Assembly: GCA_947044405.1 (NCBI GenBank) | Contig: CAMRHE010000021.1 | Location: forward strand, 9,904,501 to 9,968,500 | Source: Leptodactylus fallax | Lineage: Eukaryota > Chordata > Amphibia > Anura > Leptodactylidae | DNA length: 64,000 nucleotides | Direction of reading: 5' to 3' | Shown: positions 32,601 through 45,639 of the stretch, piece after piece | Layout of the letters: each line of letters begins with the position of its first letter | How positions within the stretch are numbered: the stretch's first letter is position 1 | Notes under the pieces: model-generated | Seen by the model: the letters and a program-made list of their open reading frames with translations, nothing else | Databases searched by the model: none | What the model was told of the DNA's origin: nothing | Position numbers and translations under genes: made by a program

Positions 32601-35210
32601 GCCCCTTAGTATTAGAAACCCCCATAAATTGCCACATTTTAAAAACTGCACCCCTTAAAGACAAGACAGTATATACAAAGTATCTTAACCCTATAAGCGT
32701 TTAACAGGAATTAAGACAAAATGGAGGTAAAATTTACACGTTTCATTTTTTTTTTTTTACTAATTTGTTCATTAGGCCCTACAATTTACACATTCACAAG
32801 GGGTTAAAGTAGAAAATGCTTTACACAATTTGTTATGCAAGTTCTCCCGACTATCATAGTTCCCCACATGTGGATGTACACTGATATACAGGCACACAGC
32901 TGAGCTTTTGGAGGGCAGATTTTGTTGTGATCAGTTTCAGGCATCATGTCACATTTGCTGAGCCCTTGAGGTGCCAAAACAGTGGAATCCTCTAGAAAGG
33001 GACCCCATTTTGAAAACTAGACCACTCAAGGAATTTATCAAGGGGTATAGTGAGTGTTTTTTACCTTACAGGTTTTTCACTAAATTTATTACCATTGGGA
33101 TGTGAAAATGAAAAATTACCTTTTTTTTACAATAAAATGTCGCGGTTAGCCCCAAATTCTTCATTTTCACAAGGGGTTAAAAAGAATAACCAATTAACAT
33201 TTTTTTCCTGAATATGACAATACCCCATATGTGCTGGTACACTGATATATGAGCACACAACGGCTATTGAAACGGAAAGAGCACTAATTGGCTTTTGCTG
33301 GAATAGTTTTCAGGTGCCATGTCATATTTGCAGAGCCCCTGAGGTACCAGCGCAGTGGAAAGCCCCCCAAAAAATCACCTCATTTTGCTAACTAGACCCG
33401 TCAAGAAATTTATCAGCATTTTGAACCCACAACTGTTTCACCAATTTTATTACCAATGGGATGTGAAAATGAAAAATTACCTTTTTTCCAATAAAATGTC
33501 ACATTAAGCCCAAATTTCTCATTTTCACAAAAGGGTAAAGGAGAAAAAAATATCCCAAAGTTTGTTACACAATTTCTTCTGAACTCGGCAATACCCCATA
33601 TATGATCATAAACTGCTGTATAGGTACAAGGAGGATCTTGAAACGGAAAAAGTGATATTTTGCGCTAGAGAGCAAATTTTGATGGAATAGTTTTTGGGTG
33701 CCATGTCTCATTTGCAGAACTACTAAAGTACCAGTACAACAGAAAACCCATTTTATAAAATACACCCCTCAAAGAATTTATCAAGGGCTATACTGAGAAT
33801 TTTTTATCCAACTGCTTTTATAAATTTTATTAACATTGGCAGGGAAAAAGAAAAATTATATATTTTGCAATAAAATGTTGCTTTAGCCACAAATTCTTAA
33901 TTTTTACAAGGGGTTAAAGAAGAAAATGTATCCCACAATTTGTTACGCAATTTCTCCTGACTATGGCAATTCCCCAGATGTTGAGGAAAACTGCTTTTTA
34001 GGCACACGGCAGGGCACAGAAGGCCCAGAGCGCAATTAGACTTTTGAACAGCAGAATCATTTTCAGCTGTCATGACACATTTGCCCCTACGGTGCTAATG
34101 CAGTGGAGAGTACCAAGAAGGGTACAGTGATCATTTTTACCCCAGAGATGCTTTCCAAAGAGAAATATACAACAGATGCAAAATGAAAATTGACTTTTTT
34201 CCAGATAGGCCATTTCCGTGCCCAATATGTCATGTCCATCTCATGGCGCTGTGAAAAATCAGCTCCCCAGTTATTATGCTCTGCTTCCTTACATGCAGCC
34301 CTAAATTTTTGCCTACAAATATAGCAGTCTCATAAATGAAGAAGTATCATGCGCATTTGAGGCATAATTTGGTTATTTACACTACAGTGGCAAGGAATTT
34401 CAGGGGTTCTGATGCAAAATCAAAGACTGGACCCCCTATTTTAGAAACTACTAGCCTCAAGGAATGTATCAAAGGGCATACCGAGCATTTTTTCCCTTGA
34501 GTATTGCATTATTTTAATTTCCAGAAATAAAGGTGCAGTGAAAAGTTAAAATTGAAATTTTTCTAGAGATACAGCGTTTTGGTGCATGATATGTTGTGCC
34601 CAGCTTGTGACAACAGAGACACACACTCCAAAAACTGTTAAGTGGGTTATTGTTGGTATAACTGCCTTTGGAGAATTTGTCTCTGACACAATCTGGGCAC
34701 AAGATGTTGTGCAATGAAATGACTTATTCCTAGAGCAATTTCATTTTCACTCTGCACAGCTGTTGGTGTATTCATTTCTGGAAAATTAATGCAACACTTG
34801 GAGTAAAAATGCTCACTGTACTGTATGGGGTCACGTGTCAGGGGATTCCACTTTGCTGGCATTTCAGGAACCCCCAAATAGCGCTGTTTCTCTTCTGTAC
34901 TCTGCTGTGTGCCCAAACAGCAGTTTATAACCATATATAATGGTTAAGTGGGGTATCCCGGGCACAACAATGTCATATATGTAGGCATAAACTGCTGTTT
35001 GGACACACAGCAGGTCACAGAAGAGAAGCGCTGTTTGGTTTTCAGAGCTTAGATGTAAATGGTTTGGTTTTTGGATGCCATGTCATGTTTGCAGAGTCCC
35101 TGAGGTGCCAGTAAATTGGAATCCACCAGAAAGTGGCCCCTTTTTAAAAACTGCACCCCTCAAAGAATTTATCAAGGGGTGTAGTGAGCATTAGTTTCCC
35201 ACAAGTGATT
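32600..35210. repeat. Second array of the ~390 bp repeat, reverse orientation
   Basis: Units such as 'CCATTTTGAAAACTAG' and 'GGTGCCATGTCATATTTGCA' are the reverse complement of the 1-3735 units. They run head to tail to about 34130. From about 34800 a foldback pair with CAAACAGCAGTTTATA facing ATAAACTGCTGTTTG appears. The order (tandem then foldback) is the mirror image of the first array. Confidence 0.78.
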
Positions 35211-35704
35211 ATGTAAACTGTGCGGAGTACATTGGCTACACCAAACCCCATGCTATTTACCCACTAGCTCTTATGACACCGGTGGCAGTGTCATTCTGTG
35301 GAGTCAGTGCTGGTGTATTTTCCCTTGTAAGTACTAAATATGGGGTGTACCCTCGCCCCATGCTATACCCAGTTTATAATGAAAAAACACCTAGAAAATA
35401 AAATGTTCCTTCCCAGGCTGCATTCATATACTTGGCACAACAAAGACTACAATTGTGATAATTACTAATATGAAATATCAACATACCCGGAAAAAAAATG
35501 TTCTTTATTGGCTATAACAGTCAAAAAAATGTTCAACGTTTGTGTGAATACAGGGTAAAACAGAATTCATGGAATCTCCAATACAAAATATAACTATAAA
35601 GTCTACTTTTCAACCTCTACAATCTCCAAGATGATATCTATATTTCACATTCTTCTTCAGAGAGATTCTGGAATTTCTACCTAATCTTAACCCTTCCAAA
35701 TTAT
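35211..35704. other. Unassigned stretch
   Basis: No open frame or tandem structure that I can support. The 3' part may already belong to the LINE relic that follows. Confidence 0.4.
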
Positions 35705-36640
35705 CCTCTCATCTAGGATTATTAAATAAATTTCCCTATTGTAGTTTGAAGGGGTCATCAAATCCTCCAAACTTCATTGGTGCCCTTGACCTGATGACAT
35801 CTCAAATGAATATTACTGTCAATTTGCTAAACTGGTCAGTCCTTGCCTATTTAGATTATTCTCCTCCTGGCAACAGCAAGGGAAAAATACCTCGAATCCT
35901 CTCTAGAGGCTACCATACAAAACCAGAAAATCTCAAACTAAACCCAAAAAATGAACTGTGAAATGAAGTTTTATTCAGAGATATTGGCAATGTGCCTCCA
36001 TAAGTTTCATAAGTACCTTCATCATTGGTCCCTGACCAAATTGGATTTTGTGGCTAGCAGACAGTCTAAATATGGCACTAGGAGGATGACTGACATTCTA
36101 CTGTATATATGGTTAAGCTATCCTTGGTATTTATGCCTCTGAATGTTGAAAAAGCTTTTGCTAGAGTACACTGGAGTATTTTGAAGCAACTTTTAAAAAA
36201 ATTGGATTTTGAATAAACAATAGCACCCACCAGGTATGCTCTTTCACTGTTGATTTTTGGTTTTGTGATAGAACCCCTGGCAGATTCAGTCTGTACTAAT
36301 TCTGGCATCCAGAGTATCACAGTGGGCAGGGAAACCCACGTGATTGCACTCTCTGAAGACATTAATACAATAATAATACAATAATTACATGTGTTGACCC
36401 AGAATGCTCTTTGAAAGGAATAATGTATAGTTTTAAACACTTCCAAGTCACTTCCCACTTTTTATATCTCCCATGCTGAAAACCCAATTATCTTTTCAGT
36501 TTCGATTTGTCTGGAAAAGAAGGCTTCCCTTATTTGGGAATTACCCTATGCTTTCCTCATGACTTAATTGTAGAAAGAAATGTTACAGACATATTGGTGG
36601 GCTTATTGCAAAGGTTTTATAAGTGGTACCTCACCACCAT
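35705..36640 (+). pseudogene. Tx1/L1-like LINE reverse transcriptase relic
   Basis: No frame is long, but shifting frames gives RT landmarks in the right order. 'LTKLDFVASRQSKYGTRRM' resembles the DQTGFI-GRQ-TRR block. 'LNVEKAFARVHWSIL' matches the 'DAEKAFDRVEW' block. 'LLIFGFVIEPLADSV' matches 'LSPLLF-LVIEPLA'. 'EGFPYLGITL' matches the block that follows the catalytic region. The YADD box itself is eroded to 'ALSEDINT'. These blocks are typical of L1-clade LINEs, including amphibian Tx1. Stops and shifts are frequent, so it is an old fragment with no endonuclease visible. The subfamily is uncertain. Confidence 0.65.
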
Positions 36641-36825
36641 CACTTAAGACATACTTCCCAACTTTTAAAGGACACAAAGATGCAATATTTGTGTGTGTTA
36701 AGCCATACCCCTAATCCTGCTTTTTGGACCTTTTTTTCCCTCCCATTCCTACCAGGCCCCTTTGTGCCCCAACCCAGTAATAGTGCTTTTCAATGTAGAA
36801 CACATAGTGATAATCCCTTATGCCC
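36641..36825. other. Short unassigned stretch before a minisatellite
   Basis: Nothing recognised except C-rich text leading into the tandem repeat. Confidence 0.4.
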
Positions 36826-36995
36826 CCCGTACAATATAATGTCACCTTAGTGACCCCACACAGTCTAATGTCCCCTCAGTGTTCCGCACATAATATAATG
36901 TCCCCTCAGTGGTCCCCAAATAATACAATGTCCTCTTAGTGGCCCCACATAATATAATGTCCCCTCTAATGCCCCCCCCCCCACATAATATCATG
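36826..36995. repeat. Minisatellite, ~33 bp units
   Basis: About five units of 'ATAATATAATGTCCCCTCAG' plus TGGTCCCCA are present, ending in a C run. It is a diverged relative of the 31 bp monomer seen elsewhere. Confidence 0.75.
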
Positions 36996-36999
36996 GCCC

Positions 37000-37223
37000 C
37001 TCCATTTAAAGGGAGTCTGTTACTAGAAAAAAACGGTATGACGGTACCTTGTTGGGCAGCTTCTACACTTTCCAAAGATTAATTTTGTATTCTGCATTGC
37101 AGTTCCATTTTCAGGATAATCAGCATTTTATTCTTATGCAAATTAGCTAAAAAAGGCCATCAGGGGTGTTTCTTTTCCTGCTGGGGCTTTGCTCTCCACT
37201 CTAGATAACCACCCTCTATCCTG
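37000..37223. repeat. Fragment of a dispersed repeat
   Basis: 'AAAGGGAGTCTGTTACTAG' and 'TTATGCAAATTAGC' are like a common amphibian interspersed repeat that I recognise only by look. No coding content. Confidence 0.4.
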
Positions 37224-37225
37224 TA

Positions 37226-38863
<1,638 letters not shown>

Positions 38864-39345
38864 TATGCAGGGTCGGACTGGCCCACCGGGGAACCGGTGA
38901 ATCTACCAGTGGGCCCCGAGCCCCGACTATTAGTCCTCATGTCATGGAGGCCCGATCGGGATCCTGACCATCCTGATCGGGCCCCTGACCAGAGGCGTAA
39001 CGATGGGGTATGGGACCCGCGGCCAGGTGGAGATGGCCGGGCCCCGGACCATTATGATAGCGGTCGGGGAAAGCCTGGTTCCCCGACCGCTATACATACT
39101 GTTATTGGAAAGGGGCCCTGGCATATTGAAGGCCCCTTTCCAATAGATGGCAGGGCAGGACACCCAGGGGAAGTGACTGAAAATAATAAACAAATATTCT
39201 CACCTCTCCTGGGCACAGCGATCTCTCCGGCGCTCCTCCGTCATGTGACTGAGGCCTGTGATTAGGCCCCACCGGTCACATGGGGGCGCGGCCGCGTAAT
39301 GACATCAGTGCGCCCCCACGTGACCGGATGGGGGCCCCTGTAGAG

Positions 39346-40095
39346 AGCATATAATACTGGGTGGGGGCCACTGTAGAGAGCATATAATACTGGGTGGGGG
39401 CCACTGTAGAGCTTATAATACTGGGTGGGGGCCACTGTAGAGCTTATAATACTGGGTGGGGGCCACTGTAGAGCTTATAATACTGGGTGGGGGCCACTGT
39501 AGAGCTTATAATACTGGGTGGGGGCCACTGTGGGGAGTATATAATACTGGGTGAGGGCCACTGTGGGTAGTATATAATACTGGGTGGGGGCCACTGTAGA
39601 GAGCTTATAATACTGGGTGGGGGCCACTGTGGAGCTTATAATACTGGGTGGGGGCCCCTGTAGAGAGCATATAATACCGTGTGGGGGCCACTGTGGAGCT
39701 TATAATACTGGGTGGGGGCCACTGTGGAGCTTATAATACAGGGTGGGGGCCACTGTAGAGAGCATATAATACTGTGTGGGGGCCACTGTGGAGCTTATAA
39801 TACTGGGTGGGGGCCACTGTGGGGAGTATATAATACTGGGTGAGGGCCACTGTGGGGAGTATATAATACTGGGTGGGGGCCACTGTAGAGAGCTTATAAT
39901 ACTGGGTGGGGGCCACTGTGGAGCTTATAATACTGGGTGGGGGCCCCTGTAGAGAGCATATAATACCGTGTGGGGGCCACTGTGGAGCTTATAATACTGG
40001 GTGGGGGCCACTGTGGAGCTTATAATACAGGGTGGGGGCCACTGTAGAGAGCATATAATACTGTGTGGGGGCCACTGTGGAGCTTATACTCCATA
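39346..40095. repeat. 31-33 bp minisatellite with 289 bp higher-order duplication
   Basis: More than twenty units of 'CTTATAATACTGGGTGGGGG' plus CCACTGTAGAG are present. Variants (ATACCGTG, ATACAGGG, GGGAGTATA) recur in the same order 289 bp apart. This shows that a block of about nine monomers was duplicated as a unit. Confidence 0.9.
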
Positions 40096-40120
40096 CAGTG
40101 GCTCCTTCATTTTTTTTTAA

Positions 40121-40498
40121 ATTACGCCGGGGCAGGTGAAAAAAACAAAACAAAACAAAAAAAACCCCAAACTTTCTCTCCTGTCCCCAGTGTCTCCCAG
40201 CGCGGTTCGGTCCTGCAATTCTGTTGTTTTCTTCCAGCTGAAGTTCCCTCTGCACATGACTACCTGTGACGTCATGTGACCCCTGATGCCAATCAGCGGC
40301 CTAAGGGAAGGGACCTGGGACGTCACAGCCAGTGAGGACTTCCGGTAAAAAGAAGACAGCGGAGCTGCAGGACCGGACCGTGCTGGGAGGACACCGGAGC
40401 ACCGGAGACAGGTGAATATGTTTAGTGTGGTTTTTTTTTTGTTTTTTTTTGGGGGGGGGGGGGAGTAGGGGGGATTCACCTCCGCTGGACTAATTATT
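40121..40498. repeat. Palindrome 1 of element B
   Basis: 'TCTCCTGTCCCCAGTG' faces 'CACCGGAGACAGGTG'. 'GACGTCATGTGACCCC' and 'GGGACGTCAC' lie near the centre. 'GCAGGACCG' opposes 'CGGTCCTGC'. The arms are about 170 bp. Confidence 0.75.
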
Positions 40499-40570
40499 AA
40501 AAAAGAAAAAAAATTATACTGGACAACCTCTTTAAAGTGTGGCACATTAGGGGGGCCCTGGGGGGTATAT

Positions 40571-40990
40571 TAAAGGCGTTGTCCAGGCATAATTTGTTAT
40601 GGTTTATCCTCAGGATAGGCCATAGATACCTGATCTGTAGGGGGCCAACCCGGACCGATCAGCTGTATGGAGCCACTTCTGATGCCTGTACTGTACACAA
40701 TACAGGGCCAGAAGCAGAAAGCTCTATCCACTGTGTAGTAGCCGGGCACCTTCACTGTATCTCAGCACTTATTGAAGTCAGTAGGAGCTGAGCTGCAGTG
40801 AAGGTGCCGGGCTGCTATACAGCGGATGGAGCTTTCTGCTTCCGGCCCTGTGTTGTGTACAGAACGGGCTCCGGAAGTGGCTCTGAACAGCTGATGGAGC
40901 CATGTGTCAGCACCCTACCGATCAGGTATTTACGGCCTATCCTGAGCATAGGCCATAAAAAAGATTAACCCTGGACAACCCCTTTAATAT
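40571..40990. repeat. Palindrome 2 of element B
   Basis: 'GATAGGCCATAGATACCTGATC' type text on the left opposes 'GATCAGGTATTTACGGCC' on the right. 'CAGGGCCAGAAGCAGAAAGC' opposes 'GCTTTCTGCTTCCGGCCCTG' inside. The same palindrome in element A is where the intact gypsy element inserted. Confidence 0.85.
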
Positions 40991-41152
40991 GCCCCACACA
41001 GTTTAATGTCCCCCCCACAGGATGTTAGCCCCCATCTCTGCTCCCACACAATATAATGACCACATCACTGTTCCCCATGGGGGACCAGTGAAGAGGCCAC
41101 TATGTTGGGGAACCAGTGAAGTGACCATAGAAATATTTGGCCCAGACAACCA

Positions 41153-41517
41153 CTTAAAATAGGTTGTCCATAAACTGTAGTGACCACTGTGTCGGTCGCC
41201 AGGGAGGTGTAAAAATAAGAAAATTTTTAAAAAAAAGCATACTCACCTGTCCCCAGCACCTCAATGTTCCCTGCCTGTGTCTGTTCGGTCTCATGGTGGC
41301 GCCTCATTTCTGGAAATCCTATACCTAATTGGTCTTAGCGATCACATGAGGTGCAGGACTCCCAGCAAGGAGTCGCCGGCACGAGACTGAATGGACACTG
41401 ACAGCGGACAACGGAGCGCCGGGGACAGGTGAGTATGCTTTTTAATTTACTTATTTTTTACTTTACACCTCCCGCCAGCTACATTGGTTGCTCCAATGCC
41501 TGGACAACCTCTTTAAA
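41153..41517. repeat. Palindrome 3 of element B
   Basis: 'GGAGGTGTAAAA' opposes 'TTTACACCTCC'. 'ATACTCACCTGTCCCC' opposes 'GGGGACAGGTGAGTAT'. It corresponds to 13310-13590 in element A. Confidence 0.8.
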
Positions 41518-42033
41518 GGATTTATCCATCTTTCTAATATTGATGGCTTGTCCTTAGGATAGGCCATCAATATTACATCTGCAATGATACAACAGCCAGG
41601 AACTCTGCAGATCAGCTTTTCCAGGACAGTGCGGCTACAGGTAAAGGTAACAATTCTTGGAGCCACGCTGCTTACTTGCCATACAAGGTGTAGCAGTAGG
41701 TTTAGGTAGTGCAGTGGTGCACATGGTATAGTGGTTGAGCAGCGTGGCTCCCAACATGCTATTACCTTTAGCCGCCCTGTCTCAGTACCGCTGATCTGCA
41801 GGGGTCCTGATGGTGGGCCCCTAGAAACAATTCCACTGGTGGGCCCTAGACATCCCAGTCCGACACTGACTGTATGCTCCACATTGGGCCCCCACAGAGT
41901 AGTTTTTGCTACTTACCCAGTATGGCTGCAGTCCCACAAAGAGTGTCCTCCTTCTTCTTCTGATCGCAGGCGCTGATGATGTCATCGCGCCTGCGTTGGG
42001 GCAGAGGTTACACTCTGCAGTCAGTGTAAGCAG

Positions 42034-42385
42034 GGTTGAGTCTAAATCCTAGTGGGCTAAAGTACCCGGTCCCTCTGCCCACTTGGATTTAGCCTGTACT
42101 ATATAGAGAATGCTAAATCCTAGTGGACTAAAGGACCAGGTCTTTCTATCCATTAGCATTTGCCCTGCTCTATATAAGAATGCTAAATCCTAGTGCGCTA
42201 AAGGACCCGGTCCCTATGCCCACTAGGATTTAGCCTGTTCTATATAAGGATGCTAAATCCTAGTGGGCTAAAGGACCAGGTCCCTCTGCCAACTTGAGAT
42301 AGCTAGTTTTCAGCAGAAGGACCAGGTTCCTCTGCCCTCTTGGATTTAGCCAGCTCTATATAGGTATGCTAAATCCTAGTACTTC
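42034..42385. repeat. ~70 bp tandem repeat whose unit is a hairpin
   Basis: About 4.5 units are present. Each has 'CTAAATCCTAGTGGGC' and, about 35 bases on, 'GCCCACTAGGATTTAG' or a variant, then 'CTATATA'. Every unit can fold on itself. Confidence 0.85.
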
Positions 42386-42796
42386 AATTTGTCTCATTCT
42401 TTCTGTTCTGTATATGCTTCTCCTCACTCTAATTTGAACCTATATATTGGCCGCATTTCCTTGATTGACCATGGGTCAGATGAGCAAAACTCACTCTAAT
42501 ATAGAATCACTATGACACAGTAAGTTTGGTTCAGATGAGGGGTGGTCAGGCTAATGCGACTGTCACATGGACCGACATAAAATAAGTCTGGCTAAATGTG
42601 TCTCATACTAATACTTGTCATCTCTCCCAGAAGAGCTGTACAATCTTTTGGATACCCCACATACACACAAATCTCCCTTATTTTGTTGCCAATTGTAACT
42701 GATCCTTGGGGGTAGTTGATTGAAACTTTGTGTGGAAAGTTGATAAACACTGTTCTAGTGTTCAGAAGGAGCTGGTCCTTTAACCAACTAGCATCC
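42386..42796. other. Unassigned stretch
   Basis: No frame, array or terminal repeat that I can support. Confidence 0.4.
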
Positions 42797-43021
42797 TTAG
42801 GCTGAGGCCCCACGTTGCAGAAACGCAACTTTTTTTGTTGCAAATTTTGCTGCATTTTTTTGAGCCAAAACCAGGAGTGGATTGAGCAGAAGGGAGCAGT
42901 ATAAGAACTTCCTATATTTCACATTCCTTCTGTAGCTACTCTTGACTTTTGCTCAGAAAACCGCAGCAAAATCTGCAACAAAAAAAAAAGTTGAATTACA
43001 TCAAGATGGGGCTTCAGCCTT
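42797..43021. repeat. Foldback repeat (second copy of the 31611 type)
   Basis: 'GGCCCCACGTTGCAGAAACG' begins it, 'TTTTTTGTTGCAAATTTTGC' faces 'GCAAAATCTGCAACAAAAAA', and it ends near GGGGCTTCAGCC. It has no coding content. Confidence 0.7.
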
Positions 43022-43276
43022 GTACTGTGTAGAGCAGGATAAATCCTAGTGCACAGTGCAGCTGAAGCCTTATGATCAGAGCCAACTGTATTCTAGTGGC
43101 AGGGTGATCAAGTCTTTTAGAACACTAGATTGTAAATGTAATTTTATTTATACATTAAGATGACTGATATAGAAAAATCAAAAACTCTATACCAGAAATG
43201 CTGTTTTCTGTCACCTCGCCTCTTAATGTATCCAGGCTGTTCTTAGAATTGCAGCTCAGTCTCATTCTCCTGAATA

Positions 43277-43895
43277 GGAGTGGGGGGAATCGGGGTGCAG
43301 GCTGGGTGTGAGCAAGAGAGTGACGTGGGGGTGCAGACTGTGTGTGAGCAAGTGGGGGGAATGGGGGTGCAGACTGTGTGTGAGCAAGAGGGGGGAAGGG
43401 GGTGTAGGCTATGTGTGAGCAAAAAGGGTGAGTGTGGGTGCAGGTTGTGTGTGAGCAAGAGGGTGACGTGGCTCACACACAGCCTGCACCTCCACGTCAC
43501 TCTTTTGCTCACATGCAGCCTGCACCCCCATGTACCCTTCTTGCTCACAACCAGCCTGCACCTCCATTCCCCCCTCTTGCTCACATGCAGCATGCACCCC
43601 CATTCTCCCTATTGCTCACACGCAGCCTGCACCCCCCATTCCCCCCTCTTGCTCACATGTAGCCTGCACCCCATTCCCCCCTCTTGCTCACATGCAGCAT
43701 GCACCCCCATTCACCCCTCTTGCTCACATGCAGCCTGCACCCCCATTCCCCCCTCTTGCTCACACGCAGCCTGCACCACCATTTCCCCCTCTTGCTCACA
43801 CGCAGCCTGCACCTCATTCCCCCATCTTGCTCACATGCAGCATGCACCCCCATTCCCCCCTCTTGCTCAAACGCAGCCTGCACCCTCCGTTCCCA
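43277..43895. repeat. Inverted minisatellite (two arms of a ~37 bp unit)
   Basis: The left arm to about 43475 has units with 'GTGTGAGCAAGAGGG' and GGGGTGCAG. The right arm has about eleven units of the reverse type, 'CCCTCTTGCTCACA' with 'GCAGCCTGCACCCCC'. The turn is near 43476 (GTGACGTGGCTCACAC). The long frames on both strands come from the repeat period and are not genes. Confidence 0.9.
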
Positions 43896-44005
43896 GAAGC
43901 TTCCCCTTTCTGTGTAACGCCACACTGTCCTGTAGTATACAGAATAGCTCCGCTCACACAAGAGTCTGATCACATGGTCATGACGTTCCACTGAGTATCC
44001 ACAGA

Positions 44006-44479
44006 TCACTTACGGAAAGCAGCACAGTAATCCTCTACAGAATTCTTCCCTTGTGAGAGGTGACACAGCTTGCTCTCCGCTAAATGCAAACGGCCTGGGT
44101 CATCAAACATTAACCCGAGTGCAGAAAAGAAAATATCTACAGACTGCAGTGTGGGGGAATCATGGGGTAAAGAAAAAGCCCAAACTTGAGGATCTCCCTG
44201 TAGACGGGATATAACTATCCCCACCTGCTGGCTCTCATTCCCCGAGGAGATAAGCCTTAATCTAAAATACAATTTACAGGCCTCTCTGAATGAGAGAAAC
44301 TCGGAGCGCACACCGGAGAAATGATCACAAAGATCAATCCAGGGTTCCATTCCAGACACCTTCTCCCCAGATACCGCTCTACCTTGCTGTATGTTCTGCT
44401 CCTGGACCTGAGTCTGAAGAGACTCGAATTTCAAGGTTAATGTCTGAAGGTGAGCGGTTAGCTGCTCCACAGGATCCAT
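44006..44479 (-). pseudogene. Chromovirus gag, N-terminal fragment
   Basis: 157 residues starting MDPVEQLTAHLQTL, a start typical of sushi-type vertebrate chromovirus Gag. The capsid region has 'HFSGVRSEFLSFREACKLYF' and 'SRLQGDPQVWAFSL', and the frame breaks off after 'SVEDYCAAFRK'. The zinc knuckle and all of pol are missing on the left, where the inverted minisatellite lies. The chromovirus at 12091 has only the gag C terminus. The two do not overlap enough to tell whether they are one family. This fragment is uninterrupted over its length, but it is truncated and has no visible LTR. Confidence 0.8.
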
Positions 44480-45504
44480 CTGGGGAGAAAGGAAAAAGGG
44501 GGAAAAAAGTGGTAATAAATCAATAAATGGTCAGCTGGTTAGTTTGTTGTTTGTCTCCGAACAGAATAGTAACAAACAGTATCATTGTTTCCAGAGTGCC
44601 CTGTGTGGAGGCTGGAGAGACCTTTCTGCAACATAGCTACTTTTGGAGTACCTGAGACTTAGTGTGACTCCCAGGCGAAAAACTCAGTTTAGCTAGGGAT
44701 GCTTTTTTCAATCTGCCTTTGGCATCAGGGACAGTAAAAGCTGAGTTATGTTGCAATAAGCCACTATTCAGGACCAACATGTAGCTTACTTTAACCCCTT
44801 ACACTTCAGCCATTTTAAATTTTTTGACTTTTGTTTTTTACACCCCATCTTTCAAAAGCCTTCTTTAATCATATTCGAGGGTTTATTTGATTGTACTTCG
44901 TAGTGGTACCATTTAATATTCTGAATGATATAATGGGAAACTGCAAAAATGGGGATGATTTAGAAAAAAACTGCATCTGTGGCAATTTCTTATAGGTTTT
45001 GCTTTTATGGCATTTACTGTGCAGCCAAAATCACATTTTACCTATATTCTGTGGGTTGTTAGGATTTCCGAATATGGGACTGCATAGGTGTCTTTTTTGC
45101 CAGTTATACATTTCGGGAGATGTATCGGGAATGTTTTGATCACAAATTATTCAAATTTTTTTGGGAGGCGCAACAGCAAAAAATTATTTTTTTAATTAAT
45201 TGATTACATTTTATATGTGTGTAGTTCTGGCATTTTTGGACACAAGGATACCTAATGTGCATGTGTGCACGGTTTGTTTATTTTTATATGGTTTCTAGGG
45301 ATATGTGGGTGATTTAAACTCTAATTTTCTATTATATATATATATATATTTTAACTCTTTTAAGACCCTTAGCGAGTCTACTTCAATAAACTGCAATACT
45401 AATGTACTGCAGTATATGGACAAATCCATTCACTGCTGTAGACAACCTGTAATAGAAAAGAAAGGAAGACAGACCTGGGAGTCTTCAATAGGCTCCTGGC
45501 AGTC
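44480..45504. repeat. Gag leader remnant, then a dispersed repeat
   Basis: The first ~300 bases are upstream of the gag fragment on its strand and may be its leader. I could not find a primer site. From about 44790, 'TAACCCCTTACACTTCAGCC' and 'GGTACCATTTAATATTCTG' read like a common amphibian interspersed repeat. A TA microsatellite lies near 45334-45349. Confidence 0.45.
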
Positions 45505-45639
45505 ATGACTACAGGACACTTCCCCAGACTCCGATTGTGGGCATTGCCCCAACAGTTATGGCAAGACACTTCCTCTGCCAGCCAGGGGAATGTCTGCTCC
45601 AGTAAGAAGGGGAATAGGAGTGCAGAGCAGACTAAACAG

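Larger units (their letters stand above)
38868..41868. mobile_element. hAT-like non-autonomous element B (3.0 kb)
   Basis: The left end CAGGGTCGGACTGGCC and the right end, in reverse CAGTGTCGGACTGGG, are the same two ends as element A in reversed order. The exact octamer ACTGTATG flanks it (38860-38867 and 41869-41876). The interior is a 31 bp minisatellite of about 750 bp and then three large palindromes. No protein frame of substance exists. Its left flank is the tip of Tc1 copy 2, so it is younger than that insertion. Confidence 0.9.

Noticed and set aside
39346..40095. CRISPR-like regular array
   Set aside because: Units are directly adjacent with no unique spacers; eukaryotic minisatellite.
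43280..44009. Long frames on both strands with Cys/His/Pro-rich repeats
   Set aside because: They come from the period of the inverted minisatellite and are open in several registers.
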